DNA from: Acidisoma sp. PAMC 29798 | GTDB lineage: Bacteria; Pseudomonadota; Alphaproteobacteria; Acetobacterales; Acetobacteraceae | NCBI RefSeq assembly: GCF_030252425.1 | Contig: NZ_CP126994.1 | Location: 1,054,001 to 1,118,000 of the forward strand | DNA length: 64,000 bases | Reading direction: 5' to 3' | In this document: positions 56,145 through 64,000 of the stretch, piece by piece | How the letters are laid out: each line of letters begins with the position of its first letter | How positions within the stretch are numbered: position 1 is the stretch's first letter | The notes under the pieces: model-generated | What the model was told of the DNA's origin: nothing | Databases searched by the model: none | The model's input: only the letters and a program-made list of their open reading frames with translations | Position numbers and translations under genes: made by a program

Positions 56145-57119
56145 ATGAGAAACATGAACGCTAAACATCTGAGAGCCGTTTTGCTTCGCGGCTGCTGCCT
56201 GGCGACAGCCTTGGGGGCCGTGACACTCGGCGGCCATGCGGCGCGCGCGCAGACCATCGGCTTCGTGCCCAGCATCGCCTCCGATCCGTTCTTCGTTTCG
56301 ATGGAATATGGCGCGCAGCAGGAAGCCAAGGCGCTTGGCATCAAGTTGGTATGGCAGGGCGCGATGGGCGTCTATTCGCCGACAGCACAGCTACCGTTTG
56401 TGAACGCCGTGCTGAATCAAAAGCCCGCCGGCTTCGTGTTGGTGCCGACGGATAGCAACGCGCTGATGCCCTCGGTGAACCGTGCCGTTGCCTTGCACAT
56501 CCCAGTCGTGACCGCCGATACCAGCGTTGCCGACACGACGAATATCGTCGGCGCCGTCACCGGCGATAACATTGGCGGCGGTGCCTTGGCCGCCGATTTG
56601 GTCAATGAGGCATTGGGTGGCAAAGGCGAGGTCTATCTCATGAACGGGCTGCCCGGCGTCAGCACGGATGAGCTCCGCAAGCAAGGTTTCGAGAGCAAGA
56701 TCAAGACCTATCCTGGCCTCAAATATCTCGGCTTCCAGTTCAGTAGCGACCAACCGAGCCATGCGGCCCAGGTCGTGCGCGATCTGCTGCTGCGCTATCC
56801 GAAACTCGGCGCTGTCTTCTGCATCGATGACGAAACCGCCATCGGCGTGATCCAGGGCCTGCGCAACGCGGGCAAGCTCGGCCAGGTGAAGGTCGTGGCC
56901 TATGATGCGGAGCCGGGCGAAGTGGCGGCCTTGAAGGCCGGCGACCTCATTGGCCTGATTGCGCAGCAGCCGGTGCTGGAAGGCCAGATGGCAGTGAAGA
57001 TGGCGGTCGATGCCACCAAGGGTATCAAGCCCGCACAGAAGAACAACATTCTGCCTGACATCCTCATCAAGCGTGAGACGATGGACAACCAATCGCAATA
57101 TTTCTATCGCGGCCAGTAA
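56145..57119 (+). CDS. Sugar ABC transporter periplasmic binding protein (RbsB type)
   Basis: A protein of 324 residues from the ATG at 56145 (the ATG at 56154 is an alternative). The signal peptide is MRNMNAKHLRAVLLRGCCLA followed by a hydrophobic stretch, with cleavage after ARA. The type 1 periplasmic-binding fold shows IGFVPSIASDPFFVSMEYGAQQEAKALGIKLVWQG, KPAGFVLVPTDSNALMPSVNRAV, VVTADTSVADTTNIVGAVTGDN and GAVFCIDDETAIGVIQGL. Family ligands are monosaccharides (ribose, xylose, fructose, inositol) or autoinducer-2. The cognate permease and ATPase follow. Confidence 0.95.
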   Translation: MRNMNAKHLRAVLLRGCCLATALGAVTLGGHAARAQTIGFVPSIASDPFFVSMEYGAQQEAKALGIKLVWQGAMGVYSPTAQLPFVNAVLNQKPAGFVLVPTDSNALMPSVNRAVALHIPVVTADTSVADTTNIVGAVTGDNIGGGALAADLVNEALGGKGEVYLMNGLPGVSTDELRKQGFESKIKTYPGLKYLGFQFSSDQPSHAAQVVRDLLLRYPKLGAVFCIDDETAIGVIQGLRNAGKLGQVKVVAYDAEPGEVAALKAGDLIGLIAQQPVLEGQMAVKMAVDATKGIKPAQKNNILPDILIKRETMDNQSQYFYRGQ

Positions 57120-57143
57120 GGCGACAGAGTGAGGGCGGCGGAT

Positions 57144-58148
57144 ATGGCGACCCCTCCATCAATCACGCCGCCCAAGGACTCCTGGCTGTCGCGCCGTCCC
57201 TTGGTGCGTCAGCAAGTGCTTCTGATCCTGGCCCTCGCCGTGATCGTCGGTATTTTCGAGGTGCTCAATCCGGGCTTCCTCGGCACCGACAATATCAGCA
57301 GCATTCTCCAGGATTCGACGGAGACGATTCTGCTCGCCTTCGCCGAGACCCTGGTCATCATTACCGGCGGCATCGACATTTCCGTGGGGGCCACACTGGG
57401 GCTTTCCGGCATCGTCGGTTCCATCGTGCTGGTGGCCGTGGGGCAGGCGGGCTTTGGTGCTTTGCCGAGTCTGATCCTGGGCACGGTGGCGGCCCTGGCA
57501 GTCGGTTTCATCATCGGACTCTGCAATGCCTTGATGATTACCCGCGCACGGGTGACGCCGTTTATCGCGACGCTCGCCATGCTCGGCATCGCGACAGGCC
57601 TGACCTTCGTTCTGACGAACGGCGTCGATATTTCGGGCCTGGCGCCGCAGATTGCCACCTGGGGCAATACGGTTTTCTTCGATGTGCTCACTCTGCCGAT
57701 CGTCGTGACGGCAATCCTGGGTGTGATCGTCGCATCGTTCCTGCACGGCGCGCGCTTCGGGCGCTGGACCTTCGCCGTGGGATCCAATGCGCGGGCAGCA
57801 CGCGGCGCCGGCATTCCAGTACAGCGGCATCTGATGAAAATCTACGTCATTTCCGGGCTGCTATCCGCCGTCGCGGGCGTGCTCGTCTTCATGCGCCTCG
57901 GCACGGGCTCACCGCTTGAAGGCGCCAATGACGAGTTGAACGCAATCGCCGCTGTCGTAATCGGCGGCGCAAGCCTGTTCGGCGGCACTGGCACCATCAT
58001 CGGCACGCTGCTCGGCGCGCTGATCATCGGCACGATCGTCAACGGCCTCATCGTCGCCGGCATCCAGCCTTATTGGCAGACTGTCATCATCGGCGTGATC
58101 ATCGCGATCGCCGTCATGGTGCAGGAACGCGGCCGGGCGAGGGACTGA
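57144..58148 (+). CDS. Sugar ABC transporter permease (RbsC type)
   Basis: A protein of 334 residues. Start ATG at 57144 with GAGGGCGG upstream; GTG at 57129 is possible. The binding-protein-dependent permease of CUT2 type is seen from FEVLNPGFLGTDNISSILQDSTETILLAFAETLVIITGGIDISVGATLGLSG, LCNALMITRARVTPFIATLAMLGIATGL, GARFGRWTFAVGSNARAARGAGIPV and AAVVIGGASLFGGTGTIIGTLLGALIIGTIVNGL. About eight to ten membrane helices. It forms the channel for the sugar bound by the preceding protein. Confidence 0.95.
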   Translation: MATPPSITPPKDSWLSRRPLVRQQVLLILALAVIVGIFEVLNPGFLGTDNISSILQDSTETILLAFAETLVIITGGIDISVGATLGLSGIVGSIVLVAVGQAGFGALPSLILGTVAALAVGFIIGLCNALMITRARVTPFIATLAMLGIATGLTFVLTNGVDISGLAPQIATWGNTVFFDVLTLPIVVTAILGVIVASFLHGARFGRWTFAVGSNARAARGAGIPVQRHLMKIYVISGLLSAVAGVLVFMRLGTGSPLEGANDELNAIAAVVIGGASLFGGTGTIIGTLLGALIIGTIVNGLIVAGIQPYWQTVIIGVIIAIAVMVQERGRARD

Positions 58149-58153
58149 CTGCC

Positions 58154-58954
58154 ATGACCCCCAACGCACCGCTCAAACCCGCCGGCGACGTTCTGCTATC
58201 CCTGCAGCATATCACGCGCACCTTCGGCTCCGTCACCGCGCTGCATGACGTGACCTTCGACGTACGTGCGGGCGAAGTGGTCGGCCTCGTCGGCGATAAC
58301 GGCGCCGGAAAATCGACGATCATCAAGATCATCTCGGGCATGTTCCAGCAGACGAGTGGTGAGGTCATCCTGGAAGGCACGCCCCACCGCTGGACATCTC
58401 CGCAACAGGCCCTGGGTGCCGGGATCGAGACCGTGTATCAGGACGTGGGGCTGGCCTCAACGCTGTCCATCACCGCCAATATCTTCCTGGGGCGGGAGAT
58501 TGTGCGGCCAGGCCTGCTTGGCCGCTTGGGGTTCCTCGACAACGTGGCGATGACGCGTGTCGCAAAGGAGGATACCGCCAAGACCGGCATTCGGCTGCCG
58601 CATCTGGAAACCACGGTCGGTCATCTATCGGGTGGCCAACGCCAGGCCATCACCATCGCGCGGTCGATGTCCTGGGCGCGCAAGCTGCTTATTCTCGATG
58701 AGCCCACAAATCATCTCGGTGTGCATGAGGTGGAGGAACTGCTGCGCCTGATCCGCCATGTGCGCGATGAAGGCGTTGCCGTGATCCTGATTTCACACAC
58801 CCTGGCGCATGTCATGGCGATCACCGACCGCATCGTGGTCATGCGCCTGGGTGAGGTCGTGGCCGAGCATGTCACACGCACGACGACGACATCCGCCGTC
58901 GTCAACGATATCGTAGGTGCGACCGAGGCAGAAATCGCCCGCAATATCAACTGA
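58154..58954 (+). CDS. Sugar ABC transporter ATPase, single-domain (RbsA/FrcA-like)
   Basis: A protein of 266 residues from the ATG at 58154 (MTPNAPLKPAGDVLL). One nucleotide-binding domain with Walker A GDNGAGKST, Q-loop ETVYQDVGLAST, signature LSGGQRQAI, Walker B KLLILDEPTNHLG and switch LISHT. Classical RbsA has two fused domains of about 500 residues. This single-domain form resembles FrcA and presumably works as a homodimer. It is six bases after the permease. Confidence 0.94.
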   Translation: MTPNAPLKPAGDVLLSLQHITRTFGSVTALHDVTFDVRAGEVVGLVGDNGAGKSTIIKIISGMFQQTSGEVILEGTPHRWTSPQQALGAGIETVYQDVGLASTLSITANIFLGREIVRPGLLGRLGFLDNVAMTRVAKEDTAKTGIRLPHLETTVGHLSGGQRQAITIARSMSWARKLLILDEPTNHLGVHEVEELLRLIRHVRDEGVAVILISHTLAHVMAITDRIVVMRLGEVVAEHVTRTTTTSAVVNDIVGATEAEIARNIN

Positions 58955-58967
58955 GAAAGCTGCGACC

Positions 58968-59528
58968 ATGTCCCTGCCAGCAGGCATCTTCATCAATGGC
59001 GTGACCGGCGAGGTGCCAGACGCCAATGAGCACTACATCAAGACCATTGGCGAGTTGCGCGGCCTGTATCGGGACGTGACTGCCTTCGACACCTATCTGC
59101 GGGATTGCGGTGACGGGCCGGCCTATGCCGTCGCGGGATATCGGCAGGCAGATTCCGATATCATCTTCGGCACCACAACGATGCAGCCGGGGAAGATTGG
59201 CGACGAATATTTCATGACGCGCGGCCATTACCATGTCCGTCGCGACTGTGGCGAAGTCTATTACACCCAGAGCGGTCATGGCGTTCTGCTGTTGCAGACG
59301 CGCGAGGGTGAAACACGGGAGGTGACGATGGCACCGGGCGTCTGCGCTTTCATCCCGCCTGACTGGGCCCATCGTTCCGTCAATACTGGTCCCGAACCAT
59401 TGGTTTTCGCATGGTTCTGCCAGGCAACGGCCGGGCATGACTATGGCGATATCCTGAGCCACGGCATGCGGAAGCTGGCTGTAGAGCGTGCGGATACGCT
59501 GGCAATCGTCGCCAATCCGGGGTTTTAA
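58968..59528 (+). CDS. Cupin-type glucose-6-phosphate isomerase (archaeal-type GPI)
   Basis: A protein of 186 residues, from the ATG at 58968. The PF06560 cupin pattern is distinct: DEYFMTRGHYHVRRDCGEVYYTQSGHGVLLLQ, with two histidines and a glutamate as metal ligands, and the fourth histidine in PDWAHRSVNTG. Members interconvert glucose-6-phosphate and fructose-6-phosphate with a metal ion, in a fold unrelated to classical Pgi. As the last gene of a sugar ABC operon it may act on another aldose/ketose pair. It is 13 bases after the ATPase. Confidence 0.9.
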   Translation: MSLPAGIFINGVTGEVPDANEHYIKTIGELRGLYRDVTAFDTYLRDCGDGPAYAVAGYRQADSDIIFGTTTMQPGKIGDEYFMTRGHYHVRRDCGEVYYTQSGHGVLLLQTREGETREVTMAPGVCAFIPPDWAHRSVNTGPEPLVFAWFCQATAGHDYGDILSHGMRKLAVERADTLAIVANPGF

Positions 59529-59548
59529 GGCGTCAGGGCGGGTCGTCT

Positions 59549-60727
59549 CTATCCCGCGTCGATCGCCGGAAACCGGCCGGAGAGCGCGGGATAATCCGCA
59601 TCGGGTTGAGCAGCGATTGCCCGGATACGCTGCTCAGACGCCGCCAGAGCCTGGGTGCCGTCCAGCACACGCAGAATCGTGTCATAGCGGCGCTCCTCCC
59701 CATGATCGAGCCAGATCAACTCGTCTCGCCCCTCAGCAAAAGCACGGCCCAGCACGTGGTTGGTGGAGGGCTCGATTCCCATGGTGTATTGCCCCGTCTG
59801 GAAATTCTGCCATTGGTAATGCGCGGGGAATTGCGCGTTGAGAGTCTCTACCTCCAGGCCGAAAGCCAGGCGATCGTTCAACAGCGCCACGCGCACGCGG
59901 CCTGCGTCATCAGCGGCCAGATCGTGCTGCCAGACCTGCTCACGGAAGTTCAAGATGGGACTTGGCATGAGGCGATAACCGACCTGCTGCCGCGCATAGG
60001 CCTCGCCGGCATGGGCCGCCCAGATCACATCACGGATCGGTGCCACATAGCGCGCCCCGGCATCGAGCAAGGGATAGCCCAGGTTGATATGATAGAGGTA
60101 CATATGCGGCGTCGTGTAGAAGCCGTGGTTGACGACACGATCGGTGAGCCGGATCTCATCGCCGCCCAGGCGGGCCTCGATGCGCCGGATGAGGTGAAGA
60201 TCCTCCCCGAATACGGTCGATTGTTGCACAATGCCTTCGCACCAGAGGGTACAGTCGTCGCCCTCCCAGATCTCGCCATAGCCCGTCAGCCGACCGGGAA
60301 TCATGGCAATGCGGCCATGCAGTGTGGCCCGTATTTCGGCGCGCCCAGGATAGTTGAAGTTTGCGGCGGATGCGGTCTCACCGCCCAGGATGTGATCGAG
60401 ACCGCAGGTGACGAGCAGGCCGGACATCGATCGCAACCAGCCGAGCCCACCTTCCTCTTCCGGATGGCCGAGACCGGGATGGCGGAAGCCCGCAGGCGAA
60501 TGCCAGCCGATCGACCGGCCCTTATGCTCGCAGTCCCCGATATCGAAACCCCGATCCAGCATCACCGTGAAGCGCAGCCCCGAGCCGGTCCGGAATTCGA
60601 GCACACGCACCCCGCGCTCGACGCCATCGGCGAGGGTCATCAGACGCACGCCGGAAAATTGCGAGAGCATGCCTGCACGTTCCGCGACTTGCCTGCGGGT
60701 GAGGGGCTCGCCGAACAACATCACCAT
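59549..60727 (-). CDS. DUF4432 galactose-mutarotase-fold protein
   Basis: A protein of 392 residues starting at the ATG at 60727 with GGGAG upstream. It matches the DUF4432/aldose-1-epimerase-like clan: GVRVLEFRTGSGLRFTVMLDRGFDIGDCEHKGRSIGWHSPAGFRHP, LVTCGLDHILGG and FYTTPHMYLYHINLGYPLLDAGARYVAPI. It is probably a cytoplasmic sugar-binding enzyme (mutarotase or epimerase); the activity of this group is poorly defined. It converges on the GPI-like gene and is divergent from a LacI regulator, so it belongs to the same sugar locus. Confidence 0.88.
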   Translation of the reverse strand: MVMLFGEPLTRRQVAERAGMLSQFSGVRLMTLADGVERGVRVLEFRTGSGLRFTVMLDRGFDIGDCEHKGRSIGWHSPAGFRHPGLGHPEEEGGLGWLRSMSGLLVTCGLDHILGGETASAANFNYPGRAEIRATLHGRIAMIPGRLTGYGEIWEGDDCTLWCEGIVQQSTVFGEDLHLIRRIEARLGGDEIRLTDRVVNHGFYTTPHMYLYHINLGYPLLDAGARYVAPIRDVIWAAHAGEAYARQQVGYRLMPSPILNFREQVWQHDLAADDAGRVRVALLNDRLAFGLEVETLNAQFPAHYQWQNFQTGQYTMGIEPSTNHVLGRAFAEGRDELIWLDHGEERRYDTILRVLDGTQALAASEQRIRAIAAQPDADYPALSGRFPAIDAG

Positions 60728-60942
60728 GCGACGACACTCCCACGCCGATTTTACTTCGGCTTCGGCGAATGATTGGTTACGATGCCTTTATTGTCAACAG
60801 ATCGCTCAAATCACATCATTAATGCGCGGGCGCGGCGACAGTCTGATGGGTTAGCCGTAGGTCCTGGGCAGCCGCTTGCTCCGACTTCGGCCGAACCTGT
60901 AGTCATGACCGCATGGGGCCCACGCATCGCTTAGGAACGGAT

Positions 60943-62019
60943 ATGAACGCTTCTGGCAGTAGCCGGACCCCGCGCCTCAGGTCACCGAATGGTTCGCGGA
61001 TCACGCTGGACGACATCGCGCGCGATTCGGGCTTGTCAGTCGCGACCGTAGACCGCGTTATCAACGCGCGTCCCGGCGTGCATGGCCGCACCCGCAACCG
61101 CGTGTTGGAGGTGGCCAGTCGTCTCGGTTATATCACTGCCACAGTCACGGAACTTCCCGAAGTATCGGCATCGGCACCGATCATCTCCCTCGATTTCGTA
61201 CTGCCGGATGGCACCAATAGCTTCATCCTCAACCTGGCCCAACAGATCGAACTCCTTGGCGCGGCACGGCCGGACCTGCGCCTGCGGCTGCACATGATCG
61301 AGGGGTTCAACCCTGCCGCCCTTGCCGCAAAGCTCGCGGAACTTGTCGGGCGGTCGCATGGCGTGGGTATTACGGCGCTGGATCATCCCGTGGTGCGTGA
61401 GGCGATCCGGTCTCTCACGGGCAGCGGCATCCCGGTGCTGACGCTTGCCTCCGACATCACACAGGTGCCGCGTATTGCCTATGTCGGCATCGACAACCGC
61501 GCTGCCGGCCGCCTTGCGGGCTATCTGCTCGGCCGCTTCCTGCCGAAAGCTCCGGCGAAGATCGCGCTGTTTGCGGGTTCGCTCTCCTATCGCGGTCATG
61601 AAGAGCGGGAGATGGGCTTTCGCCATATCGTGAGCGAGGCCTATCCGGATCTCTCCGTCGTGGAACTGCGCGAAGTGAATGATGATACCGGGCGCGGCTA
61701 TGAGGAAGCGAAGGCGCTGCTTGGGAAATATGCCGATATCGCCGGCATCTATAGCATCGGTGGCGGAACCGAAGGCATTGCGCGGGCGCTGGAGGAAACG
61801 GGGCGGGCACAGGATGTGGTCTTCGTCGGCCATGAACTGACCGAGCATACGCGCCGCTTTTTGATGTCTGGCACGATGGATGTGGTGATCGATCAAAATC
61901 CCCGGGTCGAGGCGCGGGAAGCGATCGACCTGCTCACCCGCGCCGCCCGGCAGGAGGTTTTCGTGCGGGGGGCAACGGTGCGGGTGCATGCCATTTTTCG
62001 GGAGAATCTGCCGGAGTAG
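60943..62019 (+). CDS. LacI-family transcriptional regulator
   Basis: I chose the ATG at 60943 with AGGAA ten bases before; the ATG at 60913 has no such site. The product has 358 residues. The HTH is ITLDDIARDSGLSVATVDRVINARPGVHGRTRNRVLEVASRLGY. The type 1 periplasmic-binding-like sensor has NSFILNLAQQIELLGAARPDL, YVGIDNRAAGRLAGYLLGRF and IAGIYSIGGGTEGIARALEETG. It probably binds the sugar imported by the Rbs-type system and represses the locus. The 215-base divergent gap (60728-60942) was searched by eye and no strong palindromic operator was found. Confidence 0.94.
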   Translation: MNASGSSRTPRLRSPNGSRITLDDIARDSGLSVATVDRVINARPGVHGRTRNRVLEVASRLGYITATVTELPEVSASAPIISLDFVLPDGTNSFILNLAQQIELLGAARPDLRLRLHMIEGFNPAALAAKLAELVGRSHGVGITALDHPVVREAIRSLTGSGIPVLTLASDITQVPRIAYVGIDNRAAGRLAGYLLGRFLPKAPAKIALFAGSLSYRGHEEREMGFRHIVSEAYPDLSVVELREVNDDTGRGYEEAKALLGKYADIAGIYSIGGGTEGIARALEETGRAQDVVFVGHELTEHTRRFLMSGTMDVVIDQNPRVEAREAIDLLTRAARQEVFVRGATVRVHAIFRENLPE

Positions 62020-62149
62020 GGGTGCGGATGGCGGTCTTCTTGTTGAGCAGCCCTAGGTCACCGAGTCCGAGGGGCACGGAGACGACGGGCATCGTCTCGC
62101 GGCGGGCGAGGAACTCCGCCGGCCGCAACTCGGCCCAGGCGACGGTCAT
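61934..62149 (-). pseudogene. N-terminal remnant of a creatininase-family gene
   Basis: The ATG at 62149 overlaps the aldo/keto reductase stop (ATGA), as a real operon gene would. The first 30 residues (MTVAWAELRPAEFLARRETM then PVVSVPLGLGDLG) match the start of creatininase-family amidohydrolases. The next residues have no family character and the frame ends antisense to the 3' end of the LacI gene. The expected 230 or so further residues, with the metal-binding histidines, are absent. Confidence 0.6.
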
Positions 62150-63132
62150 GGCATGCCGAAATGTTTGACGTTGTTGAAGTTCTTGATGAACCGATGCGTT
62201 GTCATCAGACGCTGGAAGGTCGCGTCATCGAGCGGGGCCTCGTCTGCGGCAGCGATATTCGCTTCGGCGAAGGCAGGCACATGCATGGAGCTAATCGCTG
62301 TCGTGATGGCGGGGTCCTTCAGTACGAACTTGATGGCGAGGGCTGCCAGCGAAGAGGCATGGGCCGGCACGAAGCGCTTCAAGGCCTCCACCTTATCGAT
62401 ATAGGCTTGGCGCGGCACGGTGCCGTCGAAATAGTCGCGACGGAAATCGCCTTCACCGAAGGTCGTGTCCGCCGTCAGGAAGCCCGTTAGTCCGCCTTCG
62501 TCGAGGATGCAGCGCGCGATGACCGCGACCCGATGCGCTGCGCAGATCGGCACCAGAACTTCCAGGGCCGTGGGATCGAAGATATTGACGATGGTCTGCA
62601 CGCTGTCGATCAGCCCGCTGGTCACGATGGGCAGGACCATGTCGGAACGATGATCGGGCACCGAAATGCCGATATGCGCGATCTTGCCTTGGTCCTTCAG
62701 GCGCTGAAGCTCCTCCATCCAATGGCCGGTCACACCCCAGGTCGGCCAATAGGTATGCAACTGCATGAGGTCGATCTGCTCGACGCCAAGGGCGCGGAGC
62801 GACGCCTCGCACGAGGCGATGACCTGTCTTGGCGGGAAGGCGGCCTCGGCGGGCACGGGTGTGCCCCATTGTTCGATCCCGCCCAGCGCCTCGATCTTCG
62901 TCGCGAGGAAGGGTTTCGCGCCCGTCCATTCGCGGAGCGCGAGACCGACGATACGCTCGGAGGCACCGTACGCGCGGGCCGTGTCGATGAAGGTGATGCC
63001 GCGCTCAAGCGCCAGGACGAGTGCATTGATGGACGCGCGTTCCGGCTGTTCGCCGAACCATCCCGCGAATCCCATCGCGCCGAAACCCAGGCGGCTGATC
63101 GTTCGGCCGCCCGCAAAGTTTGCATAGTCCAT
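62146..63132 (-). CDS. Aldo/keto reductase
   Basis: A protein of 328 residues, start ATG at 63132; the open frame to 63285 is a shadow of the desaturase. The catalytic set of the family is present: Asp and Tyr in FIDTARAYGASERIVGLAL, Lys in FLATKIEA and His in IDLMQLHTYW. The C-terminal half has NIFDPTALEVLVPICAAHRVAVIARCILDEGGLTG and ISSMHVPAFAEANIA. It reduces an aldehyde or ketone with NADPH; the substrate is unknown. It starts five bases after the desaturase stop and overlaps the creatininase stub by four. Confidence 0.93.
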   Translation of the reverse strand: MDYANFAGGRTISRLGFGAMGFAGWFGEQPERASINALVLALERGITFIDTARAYGASERIVGLALREWTGAKPFLATKIEALGGIEQWGTPVPAEAAFPPRQVIASCEASLRALGVEQIDLMQLHTYWPTWGVTGHWMEELQRLKDQGKIAHIGISVPDHRSDMVLPIVTSGLIDSVQTIVNIFDPTALEVLVPICAAHRVAVIARCILDEGGLTGFLTADTTFGEGDFRRDYFDGTVPRQAYIDKVEALKRFVPAHASSLAALAIKFVLKDPAITTAISSMHVPAFAEANIAAADEAPLDDATFQRLMTTHRFIKNFNNVKHFGMP

Positions 63133-63137
63133 GATGG

Positions 63138-64000
63138 TTACTCGGCGGCGACGGGTATTGGCTGCTGATATGCTTTCGCGGGCAAAGGACGCCGCACGAA
63201 ATAGCGAGGGTCGCGGCTCTGTCGGATCAGTGCCGGGATGATTTCCCGATACGCCTCCCGCAGGCTGCGGTAAGGCACCGGGCAATCATCCTTCACCGCC
63301 TCATGCAATTGTGGCAGGGCGTGATAGGGCACCATCGGGAACATGTGGTGTTCCACATGATAATTCATGTTCCAATAAAGGAAGCGGCACAGTCCGTTCA
63401 TATAGATGGTGCGGCTATTGAGGCGGTGATCCAGCACATCCTCATCCAGCCCGGCATGTTGCGTGATGCCGAAGATCACCATCAGCCAGCTGCCGTAGAA
63501 GGTTGGCAGGCCAACCAGCATCAGCGGCAGAAAGCTGTGCAGGGCGACGGAGGCCAGCACCGTCGCCACGAGAATGGCGAGGTACACGCGCGCCGCCCGG
63601 AAGACGCGAAACTGCTCCGTCGCGGGAATGTAACTCGCCTCGGCGGGGCCCAGCCGGCCCGTGGCGTGAAAGGCGATCTGCTTCAGCGAGCCGATGCCGC
63701 CCTTCAATGAAAAGAGGTTGAGGAGGATGTTGGCGATCTGCGCAGGCCGCGGCACGGCAATTTCGGGATCGCGGCCGACGATGATGGTGTCTGTGTGGTG
63801 TCGCGCATGACTCCAGCGCCAGACCGTGGGCTCCCGCAACAGCATGAAGCTGGCGATGTAATAGAGCACGTCGTTCGTCCAGCGTGTCTTGAAGGCGGTC
63901 CCATGACCGCATTCGTGCCAGCGCGAATCGGCCGAGGATCCATAGAGCGTGCCATAAGCGATGAAGAACGGCACGGCAGCCCATGTTCCCCAGAACCAGA
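63138..64000 (-). CDS. Membrane fatty acid desaturase, N-terminus cut by window edge
   Basis: At least 287 residues, open to the window edge (the upstream residues in frame are WFWGTWAAVPFFIAYG). All three histidine boxes of the integral-membrane desaturase/hydroxylase family are seen: HECGH, HARHH and HVEHH (NMNYHVEHHMFPMVPYHALPQLH). Between them lie membrane segments (YLAILVATVLASVALHSFLPLMLVGL). The boxes bind a di-iron centre. The substrate may be a fatty acyl chain or another lipid or hydrocarbon. It is upstream of the aldo/keto reductase on the same strand, with a five-base gap, so the two may act on the same compound. Confidence 0.93.
   Translation of the reverse strand, partial: WFWGTWAAVPFFIAYGTLYGSSADSRWHECGHGTAFKTRWTNDVLYYIASFMLLREPTVWRWSHARHHTDTIIVGRDPEIAVPRPAQIANILLNLFSLKGGIGSLKQIAFHATGRLGPAEASYIPATEQFRVFRAARVYLAILVATVLASVALHSFLPLMLVGLPTFYGSWLMVIFGITQHAGLDEDVLDHRLNSRTIYMNGLCRFLYWNMNYHVEHHMFPMVPYHALPQLHEAVKDDCPVPYRSLREAYREIIPALIRQSRDPRYFVRRPLPAKAYQQPIPVAAE

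Noticed and set aside
60728-60942. A LacI operator in the divergent gap
   Set aside because: Only loose short matches were seen, with no palindrome strong enough to report.

Overview
The window is one stretch of GC-rich DNA (roughly 60% G+C), densely coding on both strands. It looks like the chromosome of a heterotrophic alphaproteobacterium. Gene content (DadA, ACT-type permease, KatG, RND pump, many sugar ABC systems, a giant repeat protein) and intergenic style fit Rhodospirillales/Acetobacteraceae, but that placement is inference. No rRNA, tRNA, CRISPR array, insertion sequence or prophage was seen. The first gene (carbohydrate kinase) and the last (fatty acid desaturase) run off the ends.

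Layout. 1-10.4 kb: a carbohydrate uptake and catabolism locus. An FGGY kinase, a BtpA/SgcQ-like protein and a DeoR regulator lie on the minus strand. Opposite them are an SDR dehydrogenase, a complete Dpp/Opp-type ABC importer (binding protein, two permeases, two ATPases) and an exported alpha/beta hydrolase. 10.4-14.9 kb: amidase, amino-acid permease and D-amino-acid dehydrogenase on the minus strand. 15.1-21.3 kb: a near-consensus sigma-54 promoter followed by a luciferase-like flavin oxidoreductase, a sugar-lactone-oxidase-type flavoprotein, an aldehyde dehydrogenase and an AcoR-like sigma-54 activator. 21.4-24.7 kb: an unusual GH13 enzyme and a fumarylacetoacetase-fold protein. 24.8-32.9 kb: DUF1003 protein, MarR regulator with upstream palindromes, an RND efflux pair and divergent KatG.

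32.9-43.7 kb: a surface-protein locus. A 2216-residue, probably type-I-secreted protein carries a beta-helix-like N-terminus, eight almost identical 96-residue SdrD/Cna-B-like repeats and RTX-like glycine/aspartate repeats. It is followed by a small unknown protein and a DUF4139 protein. Upstream and divergent is a membrane diguanylate cyclase interrupted by one in-frame TAG.

43.6-53.1 kb: small regulator-plus-enzyme sets (MarR/isochorismatase-fold/MFS; AraC/SDR; TetR/quinone oxidoreductase with a strong 14-bp-arm operator) and a scrapyard of broken genes: a frameshifted AraC regulator, a Gfo/Idh/MocA stub and other short remnants.

53.1-62.0 kb: a second sugar locus. It holds a Gfo/Idh/MocA dehydrogenase, a TIM-barrel sugar isomerase/epimerase, an alpha/beta hydrolase, an Rbs-type ABC importer, a cupin glucose-6-phosphate isomerase, a DUF4432 mutarotase-like protein and a LacI regulator. 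The substrate cannot be read from sequence. 62.0-64.0 kb: a creatininase N-terminal stub, an aldo/keto reductase and the desaturase.

The strongest leads for something undescribed are the sigma-54-controlled flavoenzyme module, the giant repeat protein with its two uncharacterised neighbours next to an amber-interrupted c-di-GMP synthase, and the 53-60 kb sugar locus.
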